DNA of 39,970 nucleotides from an uncultured Chryseobacterium sp. (GCA_913777465.1 CAJYRQ010000010.1:1-39970); one strand, 5' to 3'; counted from the stretch's first letter, positions 9,014-16,644 are shown. Made by a program: numbers and translations. The notes: generated by a model not told the origin, from the letters alone.

Positions 9014-10117
9014 ATGAGCAGCAATTTGAAAAACCAGTCAGGATCGATGTGGAAAACCATTTTCCAGTGGAGCGGCGTGCCGGTTTCACTGGCACTGGCC
9101 GATCTGATCCAGTACCTGCTGAACCCGAAAAGCCGGTGGTGGGATTTTTATACGGATGCCAAATGGACGGATATTGCAGTCACCACCGCAGGTGGAATTA
9201 CGATGTATGCTACTATTTTCGGAATCGTCCGGATTTTATCGGGATGGATCAATAAAAAAGGACTTTTAAAAAATAATATCCTGGTTCATTTCTTTTTAAC
9301 CACAGGCGTAGTTGTGGTCTGTATGTTCCTGCTGCTGTATTTGGAAAACGTTTTTTATGAGCAGATATGGCCGGAATCTGCAGACGGAGGCGGAGAACTG
9401 GAAACAGATGTCCGGAATTACCTGGTGGTAAATATCGTAGTCGCTGCTTTTGTCAACAGCTTCTACAATTCCTTTTTCTTTTTCGAAAAATGGAAATCGG
9501 AGGTTACCGAAACCAATAAGCTGGAAATCCTGTCGCACCAGCTTAGGGAAAATGCGCTGCAGGCCGAACTGGAAGTCTTAAAGCTGCAGCTGGATCCTCA
9601 TTTCCTGTTCAACAACTTCAGCATCCTGACCCAGCTCATCGAGATCAATAAAGAAGCGGCACAGGAATTTTTGTCCAGCCTTTCCAAAGTGTACCGGTAC
9701 ATCCTTACTACGGGTAAAAAAGACGTCGTCTCTCTGGATGCGGAACTGAGGTTCGTGGAAACCTATTTCCACCTCATTAAAATCCGGCATGGTGAAACCA
9801 TCCATCTGACTGTTGATGTGCAGGAAGCAGACAGAAGGAAAGGTATTCCGCCCGTTACGTTGCAGCTGCTGCTGGAAAACGCTATCAAACACAACATGTC
9901 TACTCTGAAAAAACCGTTGTATTTATCGATTGTAAGTGATGATAACGGTACAATTGTCGTGAAAAATAATCTTCAGCGCATCAATATCGATTATAAAAGT
10001 ACGGGTATGGGGCTGAAAAATATTAAAGAGCGGTACCTGCTGCTGGAAGGCAAAACGCCGGAAATCGCAGAAACCCGTGCTTCTTTTGAAGTGGTATTGC
10101 CCCTGCTGAACATTTAA
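9014..10117 (+). CDS. LytS-type sensor histidine kinase
   Basis: A 367-residue membrane kinase of the His_kinase (PF06580)/LytS class. The first ~160 residues carry about four transmembrane helices (for example ILVHFFLTTGVVVVCMFLLL). A coiled linker leads to the phospho-acceptor motif QLDPHFLFNNFSILTQL, with His196. The ATP-binding half has PPVTLQLLLENAIKHN (N box) and GMGLKNIKERY (G box). It starts at the base after the stop of the outer-membrane factor gene. It pairs with the LytTR regulator 20 bp downstream. Placement inside the pump operon suggests that this pair senses membrane or drug stress and controls the operon; that role is inferred. Confidence 0.93.
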   Translation: MSSNLKNQSGSMWKTIFQWSGVPVSLALADLIQYLLNPKSRWWDFYTDAKWTDIAVTTAGGITMYATIFGIVRILSGWINKKGLLKNNILVHFFLTTGVVVVCMFLLLYLENVFYEQIWPESADGGGELETDVRNYLVVNIVVAAFVNSFYNSFFFFEKWKSEVTETNKLEILSHQLRENALQAELEVLKLQLDPHFLFNNFSILTQLIEINKEAAQEFLSSLSKVYRYILTTGKKDVVSLDAELRFVETYFHLIKIRHGETIHLTVDVQEADRRKGIPPVTLQLLLENAIKHNMSTLKKPLYLSIVSDDNGTIVVKNNLQRINIDYKSTGMGLKNIKERYLLLEGKTPEIAETRASFEVVLPLLNI

Positions 10118-10137
10118 AAAAATAAAAAAACAGAACA

Positions 10138-10893
10138 ATGAATTACCTGATTATAGAAGACGAAGCCCATAACGCAGCACTGCTGAAAAGCCTGGTAGGG
10201 AAAACGGATCCTGGAGCCCGCCTGCTGGAAATACTGCCTACCGTGCAGGAAAGTGTGGAGTGGTTAGAAGCAAACCCGGCACCCGATGTCATTTTTATGG
10301 ATATCCGGCTGGCGGACGGACTGTCTTTTGAAATTTTTAACCGGGTAAAAGTCAATTCGCCTGTTATTTTTACCACGGCTTATGATGAGTATGCTTTACA
10401 GGCTTTTAAGGTATATGGTGCTGCCTATCTGCTTAAACCTATCGAAAAGGATGAACTGAAAGAAGCACTGGAAAAGGTAAAACGGGTCCAGCCGAAAATT
10501 TCCGGAGATGAGATCAGTGCCATCATGGAAATGTTCCGTACCCGGGAGAAAACTTATAAAAGCCGTTTCCTGCTGCATTACCGGGAAACCTACAAGGTGA
10601 TCCCGGTAGAAGAAATTGATTATGTCTGCCTTGAAAACAAAAACATTTACTTCCACCTGCTGGACGGAACTTCCATTGCCGTTCCGTATACATTGGAGGA
10701 GCTGGAAGAGCAGCTGGATCCGCAGTTCTTTTTCAGGGTAAACCGACAATATATACTTCATATAGGGAGTATCGACAGCATCCACAAATATTTCAATGGT
10801 AAACTGAAAATCGTTCTGAAAAGGGATCATCAGGCGGAAGTAATGGTAAGCCGTATCAAAATCCCTCAGTTTAAATTGTGGCTGGACCGGTAA
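10138..10893 (+). CDS. LytTR-family response regulator
   Basis: A 251-residue two-component regulator. The receiver domain covers residues 1-120, with acidic-pocket residues (IIEDEAHN), phospho-acceptor Asp55 (DVIFMDIRLADG), Thr in FTTAYDEYA and Lys in YLLKPIEKDE. A linker leads to the LytTR DNA-binding domain at residues ~145-250 (FLLHYRETYKVIPVEEIDYV, FFRVNRQYILHI). It is the cognate partner of the preceding LytS kinase. The MFS gene begins 26 bp after its stop. LytTR proteins usually bind direct repeats upstream of their targets; no clear repeat was recognised at 3190-3331. Confidence 0.94.
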   Translation: MNYLIIEDEAHNAALLKSLVGKTDPGARLLEILPTVQESVEWLEANPAPDVIFMDIRLADGLSFEIFNRVKVNSPVIFTTAYDEYALQAFKVYGAAYLLKPIEKDELKEALEKVKRVQPKISGDEISAIMEMFRTREKTYKSRFLLHYRETYKVIPVEEIDYVCLENKNIYFHLLDGTSIAVPYTLEELEEQLDPQFFFRVNRQYILHIGSIDSIHKYFNGKLKIVLKRDHQAEVMVSRIKIPQFKLWLDR

Positions 10894-10919
10894 CGGGCTT
10901 GCTCCAAACCGTAAATCTT

Positions 10920-12203
10920 ATGAAATCAAAACCTGATAAGCTGCCTGAAGAAAGACCGCTTGCTGAAACGATATTGCCCGGAACCAACTGGCAGAAACGC
11001 TACTGGTTTATTTTCTCGGGACAAGCCCTTTCCATCATTGGTTCTGCGCTCACTCAGTTTGTCCTTATGTGGTGGATTGCCGATACAACAGGGAGTGTCG
11101 GTAAGCTGGCCGTGGCCGGAACGGTGGCCCTTCTTCCGCAGGCACTGCTGAGTCCGGTGGGAGGGGTGATGGCAGATCGCTACAGCCGGAAAATGATTAT
11201 GATCCTCGCGGATGTCATCAGTGCAGCATGTGTGGCCCTTCTGGTTATCCTGTTTCTGACGGATGATGTTGAGCTCTGGCATATTTACCTGATGATGGGT
11301 GTCCGTGGTGCCATGCAGGCTTTTCAGTCTCCGGCCGTAGAGGCGAGTAGCGCCATGCTGGTCCCCGAAGATTTTCTTCCGCGGGCCGCGGGCCTGAACC
11401 AGATCCTGATGGGAGCGACCCTTGTCGCCGGTGCCCCGCTTGGAGCCCTTGCTCTTACTGCCATGCCTTTGGGCTGGGCATTGAGCATTGATGTTTTTAC
11501 AGCCCTGCTGGGCATTGTACCGCTCTTCTTTTTTACAATTCCGCAGTTCAGGAAAGAAAAAACTAAGGCGCCGTTTTTCAGGGAAATCATCTCCGAACTC
11601 GTCGAAGGGATTGCCCTGGTCTGGAAAGACCACGGATTGAAAAGGCTTTTCCTGCTGTTAGGCGGCATTGTGCTGGTAATTATGCCTACGTTTACCTTTG
11701 TGCCACTTCTGGTAAAAGAACATTTCAAGGGCGGCGTGGAAGAAGTAGGGCTGATGGAAGGGCTTGCCGGTGCAGGAATGGTGGCCGGAGGTATTTTAGT
11801 AACAATCATTTCGCCAAAACGAAAAATGACCTGGATCCTTACCGGATTGGGATTGTCCTGTTTTGCCGTCAGCCTTACTGCCCTGATGCCTGCCAATCTC
11901 TTCTGGGCCGCGGCCTTCTGGTGGATGATCAGCTCTTTTACCTTCATTTTCGCCAACGCTCCTTTAACGGCATTGCTGCAGACCATCATTCCGAACCAGA
12001 TCCAGGGAAGGGTATTATCGCTCTTAAATATGATAATGGCATTGGCCGCACCGGTCGGATTGATGGTGGCCAACCCTCTGGGGGAGTGGCTTGGATTACG
12101 CGGACTGTTTGTAAGTGTCGGGATTCTTAGTGGTTTGGTTGCATTTTCAGGATTTGCATCATACCATCTGAAGAATCTTGAAGACAGAAAGTTAAATAAT
12201 TAG
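10920..12203 (+). CDS. MFS efflux transporter, DHA3 (MefA-like) type
   Basis: A 427-residue inner-membrane transporter with about 12 predicted helices. The opening WQKRYWFIFSGQALSIIGSA followed by LTQFVLMWWIADTTGS resembles DHA3 drug exporters such as macrolide efflux MefA. The loop 2-3 motif GGVMADRYSRKMIMI matches the MFS signature. A GTG at 10878 in the same frame overlaps the regulator gene, but the ATG at 10920 starts closer to the family N-terminus and is preferred. As last gene of the operon it adds a single-component exporter to the RND pump. The substrate is not predictable. The AT-rich region with boundary motifs starts 60 bp after its stop. Confidence 0.88.
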   Translation: MKSKPDKLPEERPLAETILPGTNWQKRYWFIFSGQALSIIGSALTQFVLMWWIADTTGSVGKLAVAGTVALLPQALLSPVGGVMADRYSRKMIMILADVISAACVALLVILFLTDDVELWHIYLMMGVRGAMQAFQSPAVEASSAMLVPEDFLPRAAGLNQILMGATLVAGAPLGALALTAMPLGWALSIDVFTALLGIVPLFFFTIPQFRKEKTKAPFFREIISELVEGIALVWKDHGLKRLFLLLGGIVLVIMPTFTFVPLLVKEHFKGGVEEVGLMEGLAGAGMVAGGILVTIISPKRKMTWILTGLGLSCFAVSLTALMPANLFWAAAFWWMISSFTFIFANAPLTALLQTIIPNQIQGRVLSLLNMIMALAAPVGLMVANPLGEWLGLRGLFVSVGILSGLVAFSGFASYHLKNLEDRKLNN

Positions 12204-12266
12204 TTGTGATGTCCTATATTTCAAAAATATTTATTTTGACTTGAAATTTTGATTATATTAGAAATT

Positions 12267-12281
12267 GTCTCACAAAACGAT
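12267..12281 (+). repeat. Boundary motif copy 5 (GTCTCACAAAACGAT)
   Basis: A variant with CAC in place of CAA, shared with copy 6. It lies between the MFS gene and the frameshifted secreted-protein gene, marking the return of accessory sequence. Confidence 0.65.
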
Positions 12282-12321
12282 ATTTAAAAACTTTAGTAAG
12301 CTAAAAAAATAATTAGTAAAT

Positions 12322-12941
12322 ATGGTTAAGAACATTTTAATACTCGTCAACTGTTTTTATTTTGCTGTTTTTTAGCACAGCCTCCTGCTATTTCTTTTTC
12401 CATAAGACATCTTGATGATAAGAAAATTGAATTAACAGTTACCAATAATAGTCCTTATAATAAAATATTGTTGATAGATACCTCAGACCTAAGGATTACC
12501 GACACTCAGAATTATGACCTGGAATATGAAATATTTTTAGCCAATGTACTAGTCTATAAAAGTAAAGGAAATTATGCAGTTCCCTTTACTAGAAATCTTT
12601 CATCACATCGGGATTGTAATGAGTTTGGAAAAGATAATTTAACAAATATTGAGGACTATGTACAATCTCATATGCTGAAGCTCCGTGGAAATGAAAGCCA
12701 GAAAATTATTTATAATTTATTAACACAGGAAAATATCTATATTAATAAAACAGAACCCATAAAGAAATTGAATTTTAAAATAAATGTTGTCTATAATGGT
12801 AAAAAAATCGAACAATATCTTAAAACCAGTCGTTGCTACACGGCAAAAAGTAATTTTGAACATTTCTCATTTGAAAATATCACTTCCAATACAATCACAA
12901 TGAGCATAAATGCTCAGAAAATTACTCCACCTAAAAGATAA
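12322..12941 (+). pseudogene. Exported protein of unknown function, frameshifted in its signal peptide
   Basis: An ATG at 12322 opens MVKNILILVNCFYFAVF, then meets TAG at 12373 directly after six T's (12368-12373). If the run had seven T's the frame would continue LAQPPAISFSIRHLDDKKIE and run to the stop at 12939-12941. That gives a ~206-residue protein with a normal signal peptide cleaved near AQ. The body (RITDTQNYDLEYEIFL, SINAQKITPPKR at the end) is beta-rich and not recognised. Without the repair, only a TTG start at 12468 remains and the signal peptide is lost. The T-run could be a real lesion, a phase-variable tract or a base-call error. Boundary motifs lie on both sides. Confidence 0.6.
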
Positions 12942-13030
12942 CAAAAGATTAATAGTATATTTATCTTTCTTAAAATGGATTTACTGCATGAATGGATCTA
13001 TTTTGTTAAGAGTTAATCTATCAATTATAG

Positions 13031-13045
13031 ATCTCACAAAACGAT
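13031..13045 (+). repeat. Boundary motif copy 6 (ATCTCACAAAACGAT)
   Basis: Follows the exported-protein gene by 89 bp and precedes the third YhcG gene. It shares the CAC variant with copy 5, so the two flank one unit as a matched pair. Confidence 0.65.
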
Positions 13046-13101
13046 TAGTAGAGCTAATTAATTACGTAATCAGGTTATGTCATCTTATAAAAATAATCTA
13101 G

Positions 13102-13118
13102 TACATTTGTGACAAATG
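13102..13118 (+). promoter_or_regulatory. Putative -7 box and overlapping palindrome before the third YhcG gene
   Basis: TACATTTG (13102-13109) matches TAnnTTTG, 19 bp before the ATG. It overlaps the small palindrome CATTTG-TGA-CAAATG (13104-13118), which could be an operator. No good -33 box was seen. Confidence 0.45.
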
Positions 13119-13128
13119 CAGTATTTTT

Positions 13129-14097
13129 ATGAAAGACCAATTTTCTGATATCATTCAAATCATTAAGAGTGCTCGAAATAAAGCCATTAAAGCTGTAAAT
13201 TCAGAATTGATTAGTCTTTATTGGAATATTGGCGAGTATATCAGTAAGAAGGTGGAGCTAAGTGAATGGGGACAATCCGTTGTTAGAGAACTGGCTCAAT
13301 ATATTCAGACTAATGAACCTGAAATCAAGGGATTTTCGGACAAAAATCTTTGGAGAATGAAGCAGTTCTATGAAGCTTATAGGGAATTTCCAAAAGTCTC
13401 AACACTGTTGAGAGAAATAAGCTGGTCCCATAATTTATCGATCTTTTCAAGATGTAAATCAATCGAAGAGCGGGAATTCTACATAAAACTCACAAAACAA
13501 GAAAAATACAGCTTTCGTGAATTGGAACGCCAAATCTCAAGTAGCCTTTTTGAAAGAACGATGATCGGAAATTCAAAACTCTCAACAGTGTTGAGACAAA
13601 ATAACCCCGACATCGCTAATACTTTTAAGGACAGCTATGTTTTTGATTTTTTAAATTTACCTGATTTACATTCTGAAAATGATCTGCAGAAAGGTCTGAT
13701 AAAACAGATGAAAGACTTTATCTTAGAATTAGGTAAAGATTTTCTGTTTGTTGGGGAAGAATATAGGGTTCAGGTTGGTTCATCAGATTTTTACATTGAT
13801 TTACTTTTTTATCATCGAGGGTTACAGTGCTTAGTTGCTTTTGAACTTAAAGCAGATAAATTTAAACCGGAGCATTTGGGTAAACTTAATTTTTATCTTG
13901 AAGCCCTTGATAGGGATGTGAAAAAGGTAAATGAAAATCCCAGCATCGGAATTCTGTTGTGTAAGGACAAAGATAATGAGGTTGTGGAATATGCTTTAAG
14001 CAGAAGTCTCTCTGCAACTATGGTAGCAGAATATAAAACTCAACTTCCGGATAAAAATTTATTGCAACAAAAGTTGCATGAATTATTCGAAGATTAG
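13129..14097 (+). CDS. YhcG-family (DUF1016) PD-(D/E)XK nuclease, third copy
   Basis: A 322-residue protein with the same two-domain plan as the gene at 579 but clearly diverged. The N-terminal DUF1016 domain shows SLYWNIGEYIS, GFSDKNLWRMKQFYEAY and ISWSHNLSIFS. The nuclease domain has Asp224 (FYIDLLFYHRGLQC), Glu239 and Lys241 (FELKADK), with the same spacing as the other copy, then LGKLNFYLEAL. All catalytic residues are present. Two inverted copies of a 19-nt quasi-palindrome lie at codons ~90-96 and ~151-157. The boundary motif begins at the base after the stop codon. The function is a predicted DNA nuclease; target and partner are unknown. Confidence 0.88.
   Translation: MKDQFSDIIQIIKSARNKAIKAVNSELISLYWNIGEYISKKVELSEWGQSVVRELAQYIQTNEPEIKGFSDKNLWRMKQFYEAYREFPKVSTLLREISWSHNLSIFSRCKSIEEREFYIKLTKQEKYSFRELERQISSSLFERTMIGNSKLSTVLRQNNPDIANTFKDSYVFDFLNLPDLHSENDLQKGLIKQMKDFILELGKDFLFVGEEYRVQVGSSDFYIDLLFYHRGLQCLVAFELKADKFKPEHLGKLNFYLEALDRDVKKVNENPSIGILLCKDKDNEVVEYALSRSLSATMVAEYKTQLPDKNLLQQKLHELFED
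13396..13414 (+). repeat. Quasi-palindrome A in the third YhcG gene
   Basis: GTCTCAACACTGTTGAGAG is an odd-centred palindrome (arms CTCAACA/TGTTGAG around C). Its exact reverse complement occurs at 13579-13597. It covers codons ~90-96, the same place as the palindrome in the gene at 579. Confidence 0.75.
13579..13597 (-). repeat. Quasi-palindrome B, inverted copy of A
   Basis: CTCTCAACAGTGTTGAGAC, the exact 19-nt reverse complement of 13396-13414, with 164 bp between the two copies. Both are inside the coding sequence. Confidence 0.75.
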
Positions 14098-14112
14098 GTC
14101 TCAAAAAAGGAT
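14098..14112 (+). repeat. Boundary motif copy 7 (GTCTCAAAAAAGGAT)
   Basis: Starts at the base after the stop codon of the third YhcG gene. It differs from consensus by one G, and leads straight into the first copy of the 110-bp direct repeat. Confidence 0.65.
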
Positions 14113-14223
14113 TAGATTGCAGTTGCTGAATGTTTGGTGTATTTACAGCAGGAATTCGCTATTTCATTATTTAAATATATTGGTTATAATAATTATATAA
14201 CTAAAAAGTATCAGGAAAACGAT
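14113..14223 (+). repeat. ~110-bp direct repeat, copy 1
   Basis: Shares long identical blocks with 14475-14583, such as TTGCTGAATGTTTGGTGT and TTTAAATATATTGGTTATAA. It ends GTATCAGGAAAACGAT, a degraded boundary motif, 3 bp before the ATG of the 79-aa gene. The hairpin of copy 2 is only partly preserved here. Confidence 0.75.
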
Positions 14224-14226
14224 AAC

Positions 14227-14466
14227 ATGGCAGAAAAATTATTCTATTCTTCAGATGAAGTTCAAAGTATTGTAAAGAAAGCTATTGAAGCTACTACTAT
14301 TGGTGTTTTTGAATATGTTAATAGAGAATCCATAATTATAGATAGGTTTTTCAAAAGCAAAATACCTAATGCTATTATAGAAAGGAAATCTACCAAAAAT
14401 GTTTCGGAGTATATAGATCAAGAATTGATAAAAATTGGAATAAATTATACACCTATAAAATCTTAA
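14227..14466 (+). CDS. Small protein of unknown function (79 aa)
   Basis: A 79-residue, mostly helical, charged protein (MAEKLFYSSDEVQSIVKKAI at the start, ending INYTPIKS). The frame is open up to 14134, but that part is the direct repeat, so the ATG at 14227, placed just after the repeat, is the likely start. The stop TAA lies inside the next boundary motif (14460-14474). The gene therefore fills the space between the two repeat copies almost exactly, like a one-gene insert. No family is recognised. It could be a small DNA-binding or antitoxin-like protein, but nothing in the sequence shows that. Confidence 0.5.
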   Translation: MAEKLFYSSDEVQSIVKKAIEATTIGVFEYVNRESIIIDRFFKSKIPNAIIERKSTKNVSEYIDQELIKIGINYTPIKS

Positions 14467-14474
14467 AAAACGTT
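14460..14474 (+). repeat. Boundary motif copy 8 (ATCTTAAAAAACGTT)
   Basis: Overlaps the stop codon of the 79-aa gene and leads into copy 2 of the direct repeat. It ends in GTT like copy 2. Confidence 0.6.
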
Positions 14475-14583
14475 CAAATTGCAATTGCTGAATGTTTGGT
14501 GTGTCTTGCAACAGCAATTGCAATCAATTATTTAAATATATTGGTTATAATGATTATATAACTAAAAAGTATTAAAAAACGAT
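14475..14583 (+). repeat. ~110-bp direct repeat, copy 2, with 13-bp hairpin
   Basis: Second copy of the repeat at 14113. Here a perfect 13-bp stem (ATTGCAATTGCTG at 14478-14490 with its complement at 14512-14524) encloses a 21-nt loop. It ends with boundary motif copy 9, GTATTAAAAAACGAT (14569-14583). The form (hairpin plus fixed end motif, then an ATG) suggests a cassette end or recombination site. Confidence 0.75.
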
Positions 14584-14586
14584 AAA

Positions 14587-14637
14587 ATGAATATTAATAT
14601 GTTACAATTTTTGTCATGCACTTTGAAAATTAGTTGA
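14587..14637 (+). pseudogene. Short ORF remnant after repeat copy 2
   Basis: An ATG stands 3 bp after the motif, at the same distance as for the 79-aa gene, but the frame closes after 16 codons (MNINMLQF...). It may be what is left of a gene once following this repeat copy, or chance. Confidence 0.25.
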
Positions 14638-14645
14638 TAAAAAGA

Positions 14646-14667
14646 AAAGTGGTCATTTGACCACTTT
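14646..14667 (-). terminator. Terminator of the T9SS protein gene
   Basis: A perfect 10-bp stem (AAAGTGGTCA/TGACCACTTT) followed on the minus strand by a T-rich tract, 7 bp past the stop at 14674. Confidence 0.75.
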
Positions 14668-14673
14668 ATCTTG

Positions 14674-16371
14674 CTATTTCTTTAGAAATTTTTTTATAAC
14701 CGTTCTGGTTGTTGTTTTAATTTGAAAGAAGTAAATTCCTTCTTTAAAATTTGATACATCAATTTCTGTACTGTTGGTATCTAATATTTTTCGTCCAGCA
14801 GCATCGTAAACCGTTAAATATTCTAGAGCCTCTTTTGATATTATTTTAACAATTTTATTATTGCTGTCAGATGCTAGAAAAAGACTTGATACATTACTGC
14901 TCAACTCTTTTGTATCTAAACTCTGAGTATCAAATTGAAACATAAATGCACTGTGTTTTGGATGCGACAACAGCTCTGTGCCTTGATATGGAATTAATGA
15001 ATTATTATCACCGGCAACTATAAGTTTTGAAGTATTGGGTATAACATGGCCAATAATGGTGGGATCAGCAAAAGCAATATTCATGTCAATAGCAAAATAA
15101 CGACTTTTATTTAGTGAATATGTATTTCCATTAATATTAAAAACACTCACAAAAAAACGAATTCTCTCATTGATAGAATTGCTGGGTGGGATTTCGCTCC
15201 CGGAAGAAATGTCAATATCAGGCTTGTCGTAAACTCTCCCGCTTAGAACCAAAGTATTCCCTTTTAACTGAATGTCATCAGCATAGGCCTGACCAACATT
15301 TAAACCCGAACCTGTATAAATATGGTGAGTCAATAGTGTTCCGTTACCATCATAACTCAGAAGTACACCGGAACTTTGAGTTTGCCAAAAATTAGTCAGT
15401 ACTGGAGTTGTACCGCCATTATTCAAATTAACATTATTACCGTTTACTGTAAGTGAAAAATAACTTTTCTGTGTTGCCTTATCAACAGCCAGAGCAATTG
15501 CCTGATCCGCACTCGGTCCTCCGATTGCCTTTCCCCATAATACATTAAAATTGCTGTCATACTTCGCTATAAATGCAGTTAAAGAACTGCTTAAGCTCGG
15601 ATCTTCAATTTTATATATACCTCCATTTACATTAAGATTGAGCATGCTGTAAAAACTTCCAATTAAGTAGATATTATCTGCATTATCAGATTGCAAGCCG
15701 TTAAATTCAGTACCGCTATTGTTGACGTTATCCATAACTTTTTTTACTAAATTATTACCATTTGCATCAAATTTCATTAATTGAAAAGCGGGTATGCCTG
15801 CCATACTTCCGTAATAACGAGTGCAAACTACAATAGAATTATCCGACAACACAGTAACACCCATTCCTGTAGCAGGACTATATTCCAGAACGGAATTCGA
15901 AAATGTTTTTTTCCAGATATAAGCCCCAGTATTTTTATTTAACTTAATGTTGTAAAGTTGAGGCTGTCCAGATATTGAACTTGTAAAAGTAGTATTATCA
16001 CTGAAAGTAGTACTGGTATTAAAGCTACCAGTTACAATCACATCCCCATTATTATCAAATGCAAAGTCAACTACTTCTCCACCAAAATTATTACTCCATA
16101 ATAATTGTCCTGAGGGACTATATTTTGCAACATAAGAATTCTGTCCATTCACAAAAACAGCATTCGTGGTAGTGTTATCCATGAAGTTAGAGTAAAAATT
16201 AAACCTACCTATATTGTAAATGTTGCCATTTTCATCCATAAGTGACTTTCTAATAGTTGCATCAGTGTTTGGGGCTGAACCAAAGTTTCGAAACCACTCC
16301 AAATTGTTAGACTGAGAAAATAGAACAGTTGTAGCAAATAATAGAAAAAGAAAAGAAAGATGTTTTGTCAT
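14674..16371 (-). CDS. Secreted protein with T9SS C-terminal sorting domain
   Basis: A 565-residue exported protein. The ATG at 16371 (MTKHLSFLFLLFATTVLFSQ) gives a good signal peptide; the longer frame upstream adds only unrelated residues. Residues ~25-480 form a repetitive beta-rich region with recurring Yx-AKYSPSGQLLWSNNFGG-type units (also FDNNGDVIVTGSFN, AKYDSNFNVLWGKAIGG), as in SBBP/beta-propeller proteins. The last ~75 residues are a type A T9SS sorting signal (YDAAGRKILD ... NFKEGIYFFQIKTTTRTVIK KFLKK). It should be exported and anchored or released at the cell surface. Substrate or partner is unknown. It is a single gene with its own promoter and terminator. Confidence 0.88.
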   Translation of the reverse strand: MTKHLSFLFLLFATTVLFSQSNNLEWFRNFGSAPNTDATIRKSLMDENGNIYNIGRFNFYSNFMDNTTTNAVFVNGQNSYVAKYSPSGQLLWSNNFGGEVVDFAFDNNGDVIVTGSFNTSTTFSDNTTFTSSISGQPQLYNIKLNKNTGAYIWKKTFSNSVLEYSPATGMGVTVLSDNSIVVCTRYYGSMAGIPAFQLMKFDANGNNLVKKVMDNVNNSGTEFNGLQSDNADNIYLIGSFYSMLNLNVNGGIYKIEDPSLSSSLTAFIAKYDSNFNVLWGKAIGGPSADQAIALAVDKATQKSYFSLTVNGNNVNLNNGGTTPVLTNFWQTQSSGVLLSYDGNGTLLTHHIYTGSGLNVGQAYADDIQLKGNTLVLSGRVYDKPDIDISSGSEIPPSNSINERIRFFVSVFNINGNTYSLNKSRYFAIDMNIAFADPTIIGHVIPNTSKLIVAGDNNSLIPYQGTELLSHPKHSAFMFQFDTQSLDTKELSSNVSSLFLASDSNNKIVKIISKEALEYLTVYDAAGRKILDTNSTEIDVSNFKEGIYFFQIKTTTRTVIKKFLKK

Positions 16372-16388
16372 GTTTTTTAATTTTTTTG

Positions 16389-16419
16389 CAAAAATACATA
16401 AAAAAACAGGGAGCAATAA
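16389..16419 (-). promoter_or_regulatory. Putative promoter of the T9SS protein gene
   Basis: On the minus strand TATTTTTG (16389-16396) fits the TAnnTTTG -7 box, with a TTG-containing element about 19 bp upstream. The start codon follows 17 bp downstream. Confidence 0.5.
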
Positions 16420-16644
16420 TTTTAATTCATCTTAAATTGAGAAATATAGTACATGAAAATAGCTACAGTATTGTTTTTCATGTAAGTTCATTGACCAAGT
16501 AAATTTCCTATATTATTGAGTTATTTCGAAGCAAAGGAAAATGATTTATCTCACGCTTAAATAGCTTTAATAGTTAAGTTCTATCCTAAGCTACGGTCGG
16601 AGAATTTTTTAATGATTTATTCGACAGTTTTATAATAAGACATC

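Noticed and set aside
10878-10919. GTG start of the MFS gene overlapping the response regulator
   Set aside because: The added 14 residues do not resemble the family N-terminus; the ATG at 10920 fits better.
12910-13101. 63-codon ORF overlapping the end of the exported-protein gene
   Set aside because: It reads through a boundary motif and AT-rich intergenic sequence in another frame, with no coding character.
399-14583. Canonical integron with attC sites
   Set aside because: No integrase gene is in the window, and the boundary motif does not contain a matched RYYYAAC/GTTRRRY pair. Only the modular layout is similar.
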